Shown piece after piece: positions 35,925 to 45,294 of a stretch of 64,000 bases of DNA. This DNA is from JAGNRR01 sp964389575 (lineage in GTDB: Bacteria > Bacteroidota > Bacteroidia > Chitinophagales > Chitinophagaceae). The position numbers and the translations under genes are program-made. Location of the stretch: positions 13,491 through 77,490 of the forward strand of contig CAYMFF010000003.1 in assembly GCA_964389575.1 (NCBI GenBank), written 5' to 3'. The notes below the pieces were generated by a model, which had not been told where the DNA came from, ran no database searches, and saw nothing but the letters and a program-made list of their open reading frames with translations. Numbering within the stretch: the stretch's first letter is position 1; the number at the start of each line of letters is the position of its first letter.

Positions 35925-38900
35925 ATGACAAATTACCAGCTTCTTATTAATCGTTTAGATGGCTTTATACGAAAGTATTACGCTAATAAATTACTGCGCG
36001 GTGCTATCATATTTGTAGCTAGTGCGTTGGCATTTTATTTAATCATAAGTCTGGGAGAATATTACTTTTATTTTCCATCTTGGTTGCGCTATACCTTGTT
36101 AGCCATTTTTGGGACCTTGGGTTTGGGGAGTTTGATTTCTTTAGTTCTCGTTCCATTGCTCAAGATGCAAAAATTAGGTAAGGTTATCTCAAGAGAACAG
36201 GCCGCTGAAATTATTGGAAGTCATTTCCCTAAGGTAAAAGATAAACTGTTGAATATTTTGCAATTGAATATTCAGCAAGAAAATGTAAAAAGCCAAGCCC
36301 TCATTCAAGCGAGTATCGAACAAAAAACAAATGAGCTTACTCCCGTTCCGTTTAAATCTGCTATTAACCTATCCAAGAATAAGAGATATCTTCCTTATTT
36401 GCTGGTTCCTCTTTTTGCTGGGATCATTATTTTCTTTACCAATGCAAAAATTTTTACGGATAGTGCCGAACGCTTATTCCAACCAGACAAAGCTTTTGAG
36501 CCGGCAGCTCCATTCTCATTTACATTAAAAAATAGCAAGCTTTCTATTCCGCAATATGCAGACATTGAAATCAGATGTGCAGTAGAAGGAGCCACAATAC
36601 CAGAAAACGTAAATATTAATATTGGTGGTCAGCAAATTGCTATGATAAAAAAGAATGCCAATTTGTATTCTTACACCCTTCACAAAGTAAGCAAAAATAC
36701 TTCCTTCAATTTTGAGGCCAACGGCTTTGCGAGCAAGACCTATGAAGTGAAAGTAATGCCCAATCCTAGTATTAAAGGTTTTCAAGTTTCACTAAATTAC
36801 CCTAGCTATACAGGCAAAAAAGATGAAGTTCTGAAAAACATTGGTGACGTTGTTGTACCACAAGGAACTTCCATTCGTTGGTCGTTTAATACCGAACATA
36901 CCGACAATGTACTTTTTGGATTTAGTAAGTATCCAACGCAGCGCATGGCACGAAATGGTAATCGATTTGCAATAGCAAAAACGTTCTATCGTGATACAAC
37001 CTACAGTATTGCCTTGAGTAACTCACAAGTAGAGGGTAAAGACATTTTACAATATCAAGTTTCAGTAATCCCAGACCAACGACCTTCCATCAACGTGAAT
37101 CAATATAATGATTCTCTCACTGGTGACTTTGTATTATTCACGGGTGAAGCAGGTGATGATTACGGCATTCGATCGGTAGTCATGCACTACAACGTCAAAG
37201 GAAAAACTGGGAATAGAAATGGTCAAGTCCCAATGAAAATCACCAGTGGCACGTTCACTCAATTTGATTATTTACTAGATGTTCAAACACTAAACCTAAA
37301 CCCAGGTGACAAACTTCAGTATTACTTCTTGGCGTGTGATAATGATGCAGTAAATGGAAGCAAATGTGCGAAAAGCAGTGTCTTCACTTTCAATAAGCCA
37401 AGCGAAGCACAACTAGACTCACTATTGAAGCAAACTCAAAAAGAAATCAATAAGGACTTAAAAGATGCTTCTAAAGAAAACCAAAAAGTCGATAAAAAGA
37501 TTGACGAAATAAAAGAGAAACTACTGAATAAAAAATCGCTGGATTGGCAAGACAAAAAGCAATTGGAACAATTGGTAAATAAAAACCAATCAATTCAAAA
37601 ACAAATTGAACAAATCCAGAAAAAGTTTCAGCAAAGCCAACAAAAAAATCAAGAGAAAAATCATTCGGATGAAATAAAAGAAAAACAACAAGCCGTTGAT
37701 AAGATGCTTGAAGAGCTCAAAGACAACAAGCTAGCTGAGCGAATGAAAAAAATTGAAGAGCTCATGAAAATGCTTAATAAGGATAAGCTCTTTGAAGAAC
37801 TGCAAAAAACGCAGGATGAAAACCTGCAAATGGAGAAGGACTTAGATAGAATGCTTGAGCTCATGAAGCAATTGGAGCGAGACATGCGAATGGAAGACTT
37901 GGCCAATAAAGCACAAGAACTAGCCGATAAGCAAGAAAAACTAAACAAAGAAACTAAGCAAAATAAGGACAAAGAGGACCTTAAAAAGAAACAAGACGAA
38001 CTAAAAAAAGAAACTGAAGAATTAAAAAAAGACTTGAACGAATTAGAAAAATTAAATAAAGAAACTGAAACACCTCAGGATTTAAATCAAGTAAAAAAAG
38101 ATCAAGAAACGGCGAAACAAGAAATGAGTAAAAGCTCAGAATCTTTAAGCAAAGGCAATAAAAGTAAGTCTTCTAAAAGTCAGAAAAAAGCACAAGAAAG
38201 CTTGCAACGAATGGCTAACATGCTAAAGTCCATGGCAGGAGGTGGTAGCCAAGATCAAACAGAAATTGACATCAAAGCAACTCGACAAATTCTTTCAAAC
38301 CTCATTAGAATGTCTTTTGGACAAGAAAAGCTCATAAATAATGTCAGAAAAACACGTCGAACTGATCCAACTTTTGTAGAGAATGTTCGCGAACAGTACA
38401 AGTTAAAAGATGATAGCAAAATGATTGCCGATAGTCTTTATGCACTAAGTAAAAGACTATTTGAAATTTCTACTTATGTAACAAAAGAAACGGCAGAAAT
38501 TAATACTCATATGAAAAGTAGTATTACACACCTCGAAGGTCGTAATACAAGAAGCGCCTTGGTGAGCGAACAATATGTAATGACACATACCAACAACTTG
38601 GCGCTTATGCTTAATGAATTGTTGGACCAATTACAAAAAAAACAAGCAAAGCAACAATCGCAAGCTGGACAAGCTGGTAGTTGTAACAAACCTGGAAATA
38701 AACCCGGTAAAAAACCAGGCAAAAAACCGGGACAAGGCGTCGGCATGCAACTCGGTGATATTATCACCAAACAAAAACAATTGGGAAGTGCCATGAAACA
38801 GCTCATGGACAAAAAAGGAAATAAAAAAGGAAGTGGCAAAAAGCCGGGAGAAGGAAAGGGCAAAGGAAAAGGTAAGGGTGAAGGAAAAGGAAACAAACCA

Positions 38901-39404
38901 GGACAAGGTGGCAAACCAGGTCAAGGAGGACAGCCTGGTCAAGGTGGAGAAGGCGGACAAAGTGGCGAAGGAGGACAACCGAGTGAAAGTGAACAAATGG
39001 CTAGAATGGCTGCACGACAAGCTGCTTTGAGAAAACAATTAAACGACATTCATTCAGAACTAATTAAAAACGGAAAGTCAAATCCTGAATTAACTAAAGT
39101 ACGCTCTGAAATGGATCGTATCGAGACTGAATTGGTTAATAAAAGAATTACTAATGAACTATTGAGCCGTCAAGCGCAAATAGTAACTCGACTGATGAAA
39201 GCAAAAGACGCATTACGAGAACAAGACCAAGGCGAAGAACGTGAGAGCAAATCTGGCAAGGAAGTGACCCGAGAAATTCCACAAGAATTAAGAGATATTC
39301 TTAAGAACAAGCAATCCGCTATAGAATATTACAAAACCGTGCCAGCGTCCCTCAAACCTTACTATAAAGAGTTAGTAGAGAAATATTTTGGGTTGATAAA
39401 ATAA
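35925..39404 (+). CDS. DUF4175-type giant membrane and coiled-coil protein
   Basis: 1159 residues. N-terminal membrane helices (about 25-43, 50-75 and 147-167), a beta-rich middle (about 190-480) and a very long Lys/Glu/Gln coiled coil (about 490-760). A helical region follows, then a Gly/Lys/Pro/Gln low-complexity tract (about 920-1030, built from GKKPGKKPG, GKGKGKG and GQGGQPGQGG-like units) and a charged C-terminal helix region. It matches the Bacteroidota DUF4175 family as I remember it. It starts 84 bp after xrtN on the same strand. Role unknown; the architecture suggests an envelope-spanning or scaffold protein. Confidence 0.8.
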   Translation: MTNYQLLINRLDGFIRKYYANKLLRGAIIFVASALAFYLIISLGEYYFYFPSWLRYTLLAIFGTLGLGSLISLVLVPLLKMQKLGKVISREQAAEIIGSHFPKVKDKLLNILQLNIQQENVKSQALIQASIEQKTNELTPVPFKSAINLSKNKRYLPYLLVPLFAGIIIFFTNAKIFTDSAERLFQPDKAFEPAAPFSFTLKNSKLSIPQYADIEIRCAVEGATIPENVNINIGGQQIAMIKKNANLYSYTLHKVSKNTSFNFEANGFASKTYEVKVMPNPSIKGFQVSLNYPSYTGKKDEVLKNIGDVVVPQGTSIRWSFNTEHTDNVLFGFSKYPTQRMARNGNRFAIAKTFYRDTTYSIALSNSQVEGKDILQYQVSVIPDQRPSINVNQYNDSLTGDFVLFTGEAGDDYGIRSVVMHYNVKGKTGNRNGQVPMKITSGTFTQFDYLLDVQTLNLNPGDKLQYYFLACDNDAVNGSKCAKSSVFTFNKPSEAQLDSLLKQTQKEINKDLKDASKENQKVDKKIDEIKEKLLNKKSLDWQDKKQLEQLVNKNQSIQKQIEQIQKKFQQSQQKNQEKNHSDEIKEKQQAVDKMLEELKDNKLAERMKKIEELMKMLNKDKLFEELQKTQDENLQMEKDLDRMLELMKQLERDMRMEDLANKAQELADKQEKLNKETKQNKDKEDLKKKQDELKKETEELKKDLNELEKLNKETETPQDLNQVKKDQETAKQEMSKSSESLSKGNKSKSSKSQKKAQESLQRMANMLKSMAGGGSQDQTEIDIKATRQILSNLIRMSFGQEKLINNVRKTRRTDPTFVENVREQYKLKDDSKMIADSLYALSKRLFEISTYVTKETAEINTHMKSSITHLEGRNTRSALVSEQYVMTHTNNLALMLNELLDQLQKKQAKQQSQAGQAGSCNKPGNKPGKKPGKKPGQGVGMQLGDIITKQKQLGSAMKQLMDKKGNKKGSGKKPGEGKGKGKGKGEGKGNKPGQGGKPGQGGQPGQGGEGGQSGEGGQPSESEQMARMAARQAALRKQLNDIHSELIKNGKSNPELTKVRSEMDRIETELVNKRITNELLSRQAQIVTRLMKAKDALREQDQGEERESKSGKEVTREIPQELRDILKNKQSAIEYYKTVPASLKPYYKELVEKYFGLIK

Positions 39405-39464
39405 ATCTAACATATTTTAGATTTCACCGCTAATTAACTATTATTACACCCTAAAACAATACTT

Positions 39465-39851
39465 ATGGGAATTATACTAGTCGTTGCAATTATTGCAATC
39501 TTGCTTATTAGCATGTACAAAATTTTTGAAAAAGCCGGGCGTCCAGGTTGGGAAGGGCTTATTCCAATTTATAATATTTATATTATGGTAACTAAAATAA
39601 TCGGGAAACCAGCTTGGTTTTTTGTTATGTGTTTGATTCCTATTGTGAACTATGTATTCCTTGTTTGGACATATAATTTATTGTCTAAGTCCTTCGGAAA
39701 AACAGAAGCATTTACTGTTGGATTAGTACTATTGGGTATTGTATTCCTTCCAATAATGGCTTTTAGTGACGATATTCAATATGTAGGTCCATCTGCCAAA
39801 GAAGCTAATAGCGATATTGCTAAACAAATTGATGAAATTGGTACTGCGTAA
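39465..39851 (+). CDS. DUF5684-type small membrane protein
   Basis: 128 residues with three or four membrane helices (about 2-18, 47-67, 85-102). The segment FEKAGRPGWEGLIPIYNIYIM is the hallmark of DUF5684 proteins, which resemble the membrane part of some signal peptidases. A short acidic cytosolic tail follows. It has its own strong bidirectional hairpin downstream. Function unknown. Confidence 0.8.
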   Translation: MGIILVVAIIAILLISMYKIFEKAGRPGWEGLIPIYNIYIMVTKIIGKPAWFFVMCLIPIVNYVFLVWTYNLLSKSFGKTEAFTVGLVLLGIVFLPIMAFSDDIQYVGPSAKEANSDIAKQIDEIGTA

Positions 39852-39872
39852 TTCTAACAATCAAAAAATAAT

Positions 39873-39906
39873 AAGAATTGAGCTCTTCATGAGCTCAATT
39901 CTTTTA
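39873..39906 (+). terminator. Terminator after the DUF5684-type gene
   Basis: Perfect 13-bp stem (39873-39885 with 39891-39903), 5-nt loop TTCAT, followed by a short T run. It lies 21 bp past the stop codon. Confidence 0.85.
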
Positions 39907-39940
39907 TCATAAGTTCTTACTTTTATTAAAACAATTCGAT

Positions 39941-40903
39941 ATGCACTTTTTAGAATTTGAAAAATCGATAGAAACTTTACACGAGGAATTAGAGAAAGTC
40001 AAAGCATCTCAATCCAAAACTGATGTAGACATGACATCAGCCATAAAAAAAATGGAAACGAAAATTTCTGAAGAACGAAAAAAAATCTATTCCAATTTAA
40101 CCGATTGGCAAAAAGTTCAACTGAGTCGTCATCCAAACCGTCCGTATACTAATCATTATATCGAAATGATTTTTGATAAGTTTCAGGAAATGCACGGCGA
40201 TCGAAACGTCAAAGATGACAAAGCAATTATAGGCGGTTTTGCACAATTGGAGGATCAAACTTATATGGTTATCGGACATCAAAAAGGTGTTAATACCAAA
40301 CTTAGAAAGTACAGGAACTTCGGCATGGCGAATCCAGAAGGATATCGAAAAGCATTACGCCTAATGAAACTGGCCGAAAAATTTAATAAACCCATTATAT
40401 CATTTATCGATACGCCAGGTGCTTATCCCGGATTAGAAGCTGAAGAGCGTGGTCAGGGAGAAGCTATCGCTAGAAACATTTATGAAATGATGAATCTGAA
40501 AGTGCCCGTAATGTGTATTATCATTGGCGAAGGAGCTAGTGGCGGTGCATTAGGAATTGGCATAGGCGACCGAGTGGTTATGTTAGAAAATACATGGTAT
40601 TCGGTAATTTCACCCGAAAGTTGTTCTAGTATATTATGGCGTTCTTGGGATTATAAAGAACAAGCAGCTGAACAACTAAAACTTACACCCAAGCATATGC
40701 AGCGTTTTGGCCTGATCGATAATATCATTAAAGAACCAGAAGGTGGTGCACATAGCAATCCTGAAAACATGGCTCGAACCGTGAAGCGTTACATAAAAAA
40801 AACAACAGAAGAATTGCTGGCTCTTAAACCGCAAGAACGAATTAATAGTCGAATAGAAAAATTCTCTGAGATGGGCTTCTATGAAGAAAATCTCTCTGAA
40901 TAA
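39941..40903 (+). CDS. accA: Acetyl-CoA carboxylase carboxyltransferase subunit alpha
   Basis: Half of the carboxyltransferase that moves CO2 from biotin to acetyl-CoA, the first step of fatty-acid synthesis. 320 residues, family length. Typical elements: HPNRPYTNHYIEMIFDKFQEMHGDR, IIGGFAQL, ISFIDTPGAYPGLEAEERGQ with its oxyanion/biotin-binding Gly-rich loops, and GEGASGGALGIGIGDRV. No accD neighbour is present here. Followed by a terminator. Confidence 0.97.
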   Translation: MHFLEFEKSIETLHEELEKVKASQSKTDVDMTSAIKKMETKISEERKKIYSNLTDWQKVQLSRHPNRPYTNHYIEMIFDKFQEMHGDRNVKDDKAIIGGFAQLEDQTYMVIGHQKGVNTKLRKYRNFGMANPEGYRKALRLMKLAEKFNKPIISFIDTPGAYPGLEAEERGQGEAIARNIYEMMNLKVPVMCIIIGEGASGGALGIGIGDRVVMLENTWYSVISPESCSSILWRSWDYKEQAAEQLKLTPKHMQRFGLIDNIIKEPEGGAHSNPENMARTVKRYIKKTTEELLALKPQERINSRIEKFSEMGFYEENLSE

Positions 40904-40927
40904 AACTCATTGAACTTTAGGTTTTTG

Positions 40928-40958
40928 ACATACTATTTAGATAGTATGTTCTATTTTT
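40928..40958 (+). terminator. Terminator after accA
   Basis: Perfect 9-bp stem (40928-40936 with 40941-40949), 4-nt loop, followed by TCTATTTTT. Its T run overlaps the next promoter box. Confidence 0.75.
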
Positions 40959-40959
40959 G
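40952..40959 (+). promoter_or_regulatory. -7 element TATTTTTG overlapping the accA terminator
   Basis: Exact TAnnTTTG match with a TTTG at 40924-40927 (24 bp away, slightly long). It would drive the DUF6913/dapA cluster from 18 nt upstream of the TTG start. Confidence 0.4.
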
Positions 40960-40977
40960 AAAGGTTAATAAATTACT

Positions 40978-41562
40978 TTGTCCTTTTTCAAAAAAATAAA
41001 AGAATCACTGCGCGATCCAGCACAGCCCAAACGGACTATGAACGTCCAAATGGCTAAGCCTATCAAGCCAAAGAAAAGAGTGGTACAACGCGAGTATATG
41101 GACTTTTCTAAGGCCTATCGCATTGGAATTCTCAGTAAGTATTCCGAAAATTTTGACGCTCAGAAATCAATCCTTAATTATAAAAAGGAATTAGAGCGAT
41201 TAGGCTTTGAGTGTGAGGTGCTTTTATTCATAGACAAACGAGAAAAAGACCCTAAAGTTTATTTACCATCATTTAATCTCACAGAATTAGACAAAGACTT
41301 AATTCCAAACTCTCCCAGAACGGACCGTTTTGTGGTTAGAAAGTTCGATTTGCTTTTTAATCTATACTTTGAGACCTGTCCACAACTCTTGTATTTAGCT
41401 ACTGAATCAAAAGCTAAATGTCGAGTCAGCCCATACTTAGATTTCATTACGCCTTGTAGCGATGTTTTGATACCAACATCAGGAACAAAAAACATTGACG
41501 AATTAATTAAAAACATAAACGAAACACTTAAAATTCAAAAATATGTCCGACCTAAAATTTAA
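40978..41562 (+). CDS. DUF6913-type conserved protein
   Basis: 194 residues from a TTG start (MSFFKKIKESLRD); the alternative ATG at 41038 would drop the basic N-terminus. It is cytosolic, with many Lys residues and a conserved core (RIGILSKYSENFDAQ, SPRTDRFVVRKFDLLFNL, CRVSPYLDFITPCSDVLI). It overlaps dapA by 20 bp, a linkage I recall for DUF6913 proteins in Bacteroidota. Function unknown; coupling to dapA hints at a link to lysine/diaminopimelate synthesis, which is inference only. Confidence 0.75.
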   Translation: MSFFKKIKESLRDPAQPKRTMNVQMAKPIKPKKRVVQREYMDFSKAYRIGILSKYSENFDAQKSILNYKKELERLGFECEVLLFIDKREKDPKVYLPSFNLTELDKDLIPNSPRTDRFVVRKFDLLFNLYFETCPQLLYLATESKAKCRVSPYLDFITPCSDVLIPTSGTKNIDELIKNINETLKIQKYVRPKI

Positions 41563-42424
41563 AGGAACAGGAGTTGCTTTGGTTACTCCCTTCTTGGCCG
41601 ATGGCTCTATTGATTTTCCTTCGTTGGAGAAGCTGATTAATCATACGATTGAGAATGGAGTAGATTTTTTGGTAGCCCTGGGCACCACGGCTGAGACTCC
41701 TACTTTAAGTGTTGTAGAAAAAATAGCCGTTTTAGAATATGTGGCGCAAGTAAACAATTCACGAGTGCCATTGGTTTGTGGATTAGGCGGCAATAATACT
41801 GCGTTGGTTCTAAAAGACCTGGACGAGTTTCCGTTAGAAAATGTAGATGGCATTTTGTGTGTGGTCCCGTATTATAATAAACCAAATTCTGCTGGTGTGT
41901 ATGAACATTTTAAAGCTGTGGCTGAAGCAACGGATAAAGATATTATTCTGTACAATGTTCCTGGCAGAACGGGTAGCAATATGAATGCAGACACTGTAGT
42001 GCGCCTAGCTAATGATTTTAAAAATATTGTGGCTATAAAAGAAGCGGCTGGTAATATGAGCCAGAGTATGCAATTGGTGCATTCTCTCCCCAAGAATTTC
42101 AGCATTCTAAGTGGAGACGATGACTTAGTTATGCCTCAAATAGCAGCTGGGTTTTCGGGCGTAATTTCTGTGGCGGCTAACTGTTGGACAAAAGACTTTA
42201 GCGATATGGTGAATGCAGCACTCGAAAATAATTTTGAACAAGCCCGAGCACTTCACTATAAATTACTTAACGGAATTGGTCTATTATTTACAGAAGGTAA
42301 TCCCCCCGGAGTAAAATTTGTTCTTTCTGAAATGGGGATTTGTCAAAATACATTCCGCCTGCCCGTGGTTGGGGTTAGTGATGCAACCCAACAAAATATA
42401 AAAGATTACCTCGCCTCGCTATAA
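41543..42424 (+). CDS. dapA: 4-hydroxy-tetrahydrodipicolinate synthase
   Basis: Condenses pyruvate with aspartate semialdehyde, the branch point to diaminopimelate and lysine. 293 residues, TIM barrel. Schiff-base Lys166 (VAIKEAAGN), Tyr137 and Arg142 (YNVPGRTG), and the GTTAE motif at 47-51 are all present. It overlaps the preceding gene by 20 bp and directly abuts the DCC-protein gene. Confidence 0.96.
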   Translation: MSDLKFKGTGVALVTPFLADGSIDFPSLEKLINHTIENGVDFLVALGTTAETPTLSVVEKIAVLEYVAQVNNSRVPLVCGLGGNNTALVLKDLDEFPLENVDGILCVVPYYNKPNSAGVYEHFKAVAEATDKDIILYNVPGRTGSNMNADTVVRLANDFKNIVAIKEAAGNMSQSMQLVHSLPKNFSILSGDDDLVMPQIAAGFSGVISVAANCWTKDFSDMVNAALENNFEQARALHYKLLNGIGLLFTEGNPPGVKFVLSEMGICQNTFRLPVVGVSDATQQNIKDYLASL

Positions 42425-42823
42425 ATGCAGGACAAAAAAATCATCTTATTTGACGGAGTTTGCAATTTTTGCAACTATTGGGTTCGCTTTGTTTTTAAAC
42501 GCAACAAAGTAGGCAATATTTATTTTATGCCATTACAAGATGAGCGAACAAAAGAACTTTTACCGAAAGAACTAGAGCTTGAAAGTTTGAGTTCTGTAGT
42601 GTTTTATGATGCAGGAACGGTTTACACACATTCCACGGCAGCCTTGAAAATCTTGGCAGAATTAAACCGAATCAACAAAATCGCGTCTATTATAGGCTTG
42701 TTAATACCTAAAATTATTCGAGATAGAATTTATAACTTTATAGCAAGAAATAGATACAACTGGTTTGGTAAGACGGAAAACTGCCCAATTCCGTCTCCTG
42801 AACTCAGGAAAATATTTTTATAA
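42425..42823 (+). CDS. DCC-family thiol-disulfide oxidoreductase-like protein (DUF393)
   Basis: 132 residues with the DCC signature near the N-terminus (DGVCNFCNYWV), a CxxC-type motif on a thioredoxin-like fold, and the conserved mid-region Y-x-H-S-T-A-A-L. Probably a redox protein of unknown partner. It starts on the base after the dapA stop, and the next gene starts 4 bp after its end. Confidence 0.88.
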   Translation: MQDKKIILFDGVCNFCNYWVRFVFKRNKVGNIYFMPLQDERTKELLPKELELESLSSVVFYDAGTVYTHSTAALKILAELNRINKIASIIGLLIPKIIRDRIYNFIARNRYNWFGKTENCPIPSPELRKIFL

Positions 42824-42827
42824 CATC

Positions 42828-43421
42828 ATGAAATTCATTTATACTGCTTCCTTTTTTTTATTGCTTTGTATCATAAGCCAAGCACAAGATGTAGACGAAT
42901 ACAATACCCTAGACGGTAATGATAAAAACCCTATTGAAAACGTAAAACCACATAGAAGAGCTTTTTATTTTGAAGGCTTCAAAGAGGTAAATGGCGTGAT
43001 TGATAGTATCGTGATTTATAAATCAAAACGGGAAATGCAAACATACCACCGAGGTAAAAAAATGAAATTATACATAATTTCCTTAGGAATGGAACCCAAA
43101 GGCAAAAAGCAATTTGAAGGAGATTTAAAAACTCCGGAAGGCTTATATCGTATTAATGAGCGCGATGCTATCAGTAGCTATCACAAGAATTTAGGCATTA
43201 GCTATCCTAATTATCAAGACTCGGTTTTTGCTGCACAACAAGGCAAATCGGCTGGAGGTGAAATTAAAATTCATGGCTTCCCGAATCGTCATCAAATGCA
43301 AGCGGAAAAAGAACTTATGAATACGGACTGGACTTTAGGTTGCATAGCAGTCACAGATCATGAAGTAGATGAGCTTTATACTTGGGTGCGAAATAACTGT
43401 CCTATTTTGATTTTGCCCTAA
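42828..43421 (+). CDS. L,D-transpeptidase family protein (YafK-like)
   Basis: 197 residues from ATG 42828, giving a signal peptide (KFIYTASFFLLLCIISQAQ); a longer open frame from 42765 overlaps the DCC gene and lacks that start. The periplasmic YkuD-type domain shows KIHGFPNRHQM and the catalytic Cys motif WTLGCIAVTDHE. Likely cross-links peptidoglycan or anchors proteins to it. Its stop overlaps the next start (TAATG). Confidence 0.88.
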   Translation: MKFIYTASFFLLLCIISQAQDVDEYNTLDGNDKNPIENVKPHRRAFYFEGFKEVNGVIDSIVIYKSKREMQTYHRGKKMKLYIISLGMEPKGKKQFEGDLKTPEGLYRINERDAISSYHKNLGISYPNYQDSVFAAQQGKSAGGEIKIHGFPNRHQMQAEKELMNTDWTLGCIAVTDHEVDELYTWVRNNCPILILP

Positions 43422-43924
43422 TGGAGTTTGAGTTAAACGAACTTCATATTGACTATTTAAAAAAGGTCAAGAAAGTCAGGATTCGATCATGTAAAATATT
43501 TCTTTCTCGTACCGCATTACTTCTCTTTATTTTTTTCGCGCTTCCATTCGCTTATATCGGATACGACCAAGCACAAGATTGTACGGCAGAAATTTATTTC
43601 TTCTATCCATTCCTCTTTATTATGGGTGCCATTTTTTTGATTGTAGGATTTAGTTTTCTTGTTCTCTTTTTTCAAGGAATACTACCCTTAACAGAAGATA
43701 TCAACTATGGAAAAGGTGTAAAAAAGTCAGTCCAAATTATCAATAAGTCGTACTTCCCAATTACCAATGATTATTATATTTTTTTAGATAGCAAAGAACC
43801 TGAAAATATAAAAGTGGACCACATTAGCTATTCACATTATCAAATTGGAGATTATTACACCCTCTTTGAAGCTAAATATTCAGATGTTGTTTTTGAAGAT
43901 TTTGACCGCTTTGAAATAATGTAA
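43421..43924 (+). CDS. Small membrane protein, unknown
   Basis: 167 residues with two strong membrane helices (about 28-46 and 63-88) and a soluble C-terminal domain (FPITNDYYIFLDSKEPENI, DYYTLFEAKYSDVVF). A basic N-terminus (KKVKKVRIRS) suggests the N-terminus is cytosolic. Translationally coupled to the L,D-transpeptidase by a one-base overlap. Not recognised. Confidence 0.7.
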   Translation: MEFELNELHIDYLKKVKKVRIRSCKIFLSRTALLLFIFFALPFAYIGYDQAQDCTAEIYFFYPFLFIMGAIFLIVGFSFLVLFFQGILPLTEDINYGKGVKKSVQIINKSYFPITNDYYIFLDSKEPENIKVDHISYSHYQIGDYYTLFEAKYSDVVFEDFDRFEIM

Positions 43925-43954
43925 ATTAATAATTTCCAGAAAAGCAAAAGCGAT

Positions 43955-44361
43955 ATGAAAGTCAAGTTCATTAGGCATTTTATTATTATTCTAGCGCTAA
44001 TACCAGCCACCTTTCTACTATTTATGAGCATGTATGGATTAAATCTTTTACTCACATCTGGCTACGAGAATAGTCTATCCCTTATTTTTTCAATAGTTAT
44101 GGAATTTTAGGATATGTAGGTTTAATTCTCCTTCTTGTAAATCGTAAGACCAAATTGAATAAAGTACTTACTATTCTGCTTTTACTATCCGGCATCTTTG
44201 GATTTGTATTATTCATGTACATTGAAGGCGGAGAACAAGCTTGGCATTGGATGATAAATATGGAAGAACCTTTTGAATTACTGATCCTGTTATTCCCGGT
44301 GGTGGTTAGTCTATTATTTCTTACAATAGAAATTAAAAGTCTATTTCGAAAATCATTTTAA
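43955..44361 (+). pseudogene. Four-helix membrane protein split by a one-base frameshift
   Basis: From ATG 43955 the frame encodes a membrane helix start (VKFIRHFIIILALIPATFLL) and then hits TAG at 44108-44110. Shifting by -1 at the T6 run 44085-44090 continues as FFNSYGILGYVGLILLLVNRKT, directly into an open frame ending at 44361. One added T gives a 135-residue protein with four membrane helices. Either a homopolymer error, a real mutation, or programmed slippage. It lies 30 bp after the previous membrane-protein gene and is probably cotranscribed. Confidence 0.65.
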
Positions 44362-44397
44362 TAATATTCTATTGGAATAATAAAACTTAAACAACTA

Positions 44398-45294
44398 TCA
44401 CACTTCAATCTCCTCCCCTTCAATGGCCAAAACCGTATGTTCAAAAATAGCTTTGGCTTCTGCTAGGATTCTATCTAACTCTTTATATCGTGAAGAATAA
44501 TGTCCGATGAGTAATTTTTTAGATGAAGAATTTTTAGCGATTTCAGCTGCTTGTTTTGCCGTACTATGCTTTCTATTTATGGCTTTATCTAAATGAGCTT
44601 CTTCAAAAGTTGCTTCATGATATAACAAATCTACATTTTTAATAATTTCAAAATACTTTTCATGGGGCGCCGTATCTGCGGTATAAGCATACGAACTAGG
44701 CGTTTTACCGGCTTGGGTAAGCCATTCATTTTTTATAACCTCGCCACCTTTTCGCGTATAATCCTCACCGGCAGTTAACCGTTTATAGAAATATTGGGGA
44801 ACTTCATAATGTCTGCACTCTGCTGGCAACAGCACTCTTTTTCGTTCTTTCTCAGAAAATAAAAACCCACAGGTTTCTATAGAATGATAAACCGGAAAGC
44901 TTTTAACTTGTACACTATCCGAATCATAAATTGTTTGTTCTTCATTATCATTTAAAAAATGAAAATGAAGTGGGAAGCTTAAGTCATGAAATAATTGGAT
45001 TTCAATAATTTTTTTTAAAGGTTCATGGCAATAAATATGCATCTCCTTTTCGCGACCATATAATGCTAAGGAATTTAGAAAACCAATCAATCCAAAATAA
45101 TGATCCCCATGCAAATGGCTAATAAAAATATGATTAATTCGGTTTCGTTTTACACCGAATTTTTGCATTTGCATTTGTGTTCCCTCACCACAATCAATCA
45201 AAAATAATTGTTCCTTTATATTAACAACCTGCGATGTTGGATGGCGACCAAAAGCAGGGGTTGCGCTATTGCAACCAAGAATTTTTACTTTCAT
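44398..45294 (-). CDS. rnz: Ribonuclease Z
   Basis: tRNA 3' processing endonuclease of the metallo-beta-lactamase fold. 298 residues, with DCGEGTQMQMQ, the metal motif SHLHGDHYFGL, a YTADTAPHEKY region, and late EATFEEAHLDKA and KKLLIGHYSSRY histidine motifs. Its ATG overlaps the plsC stop by four bases (ATGA), and it is the last gene of an ung-plsC-rnz cluster. Confidence 0.95.
   Translation of the reverse strand: MKVKILGCNSATPAFGRHPTSQVVNIKEQLFLIDCGEGTQMQMQKFGVKRNRINHIFISHLHGDHYFGLIGFLNSLALYGREKEMHIYCHEPLKKIIEIQLFHDLSFPLHFHFLNDNEEQTIYDSDSVQVKSFPVYHSIETCGFLFSEKERKRVLLPAECRHYEVPQYFYKRLTAGEDYTRKGGEVIKNEWLTQAGKTPSSYAYTADTAPHEKYFEIIKNVDLLYHEATFEEAHLDKAINRKHSTAKQAAEIAKNSSSKKLLIGHYSSRYKELDRILAEAKAIFEHTVLAIEGEEIEV

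Noticed and set aside
38507..39038. Long antisense open frames over the DUF4175-type gene
   Set aside because: They are shadows of the Gly/Lys/Pro low-complexity repeats on the coding strand.
42765..42827. Upstream start of the L,D-transpeptidase
   Set aside because: The extra residues overlap the DCC gene and would bury the signal peptide.
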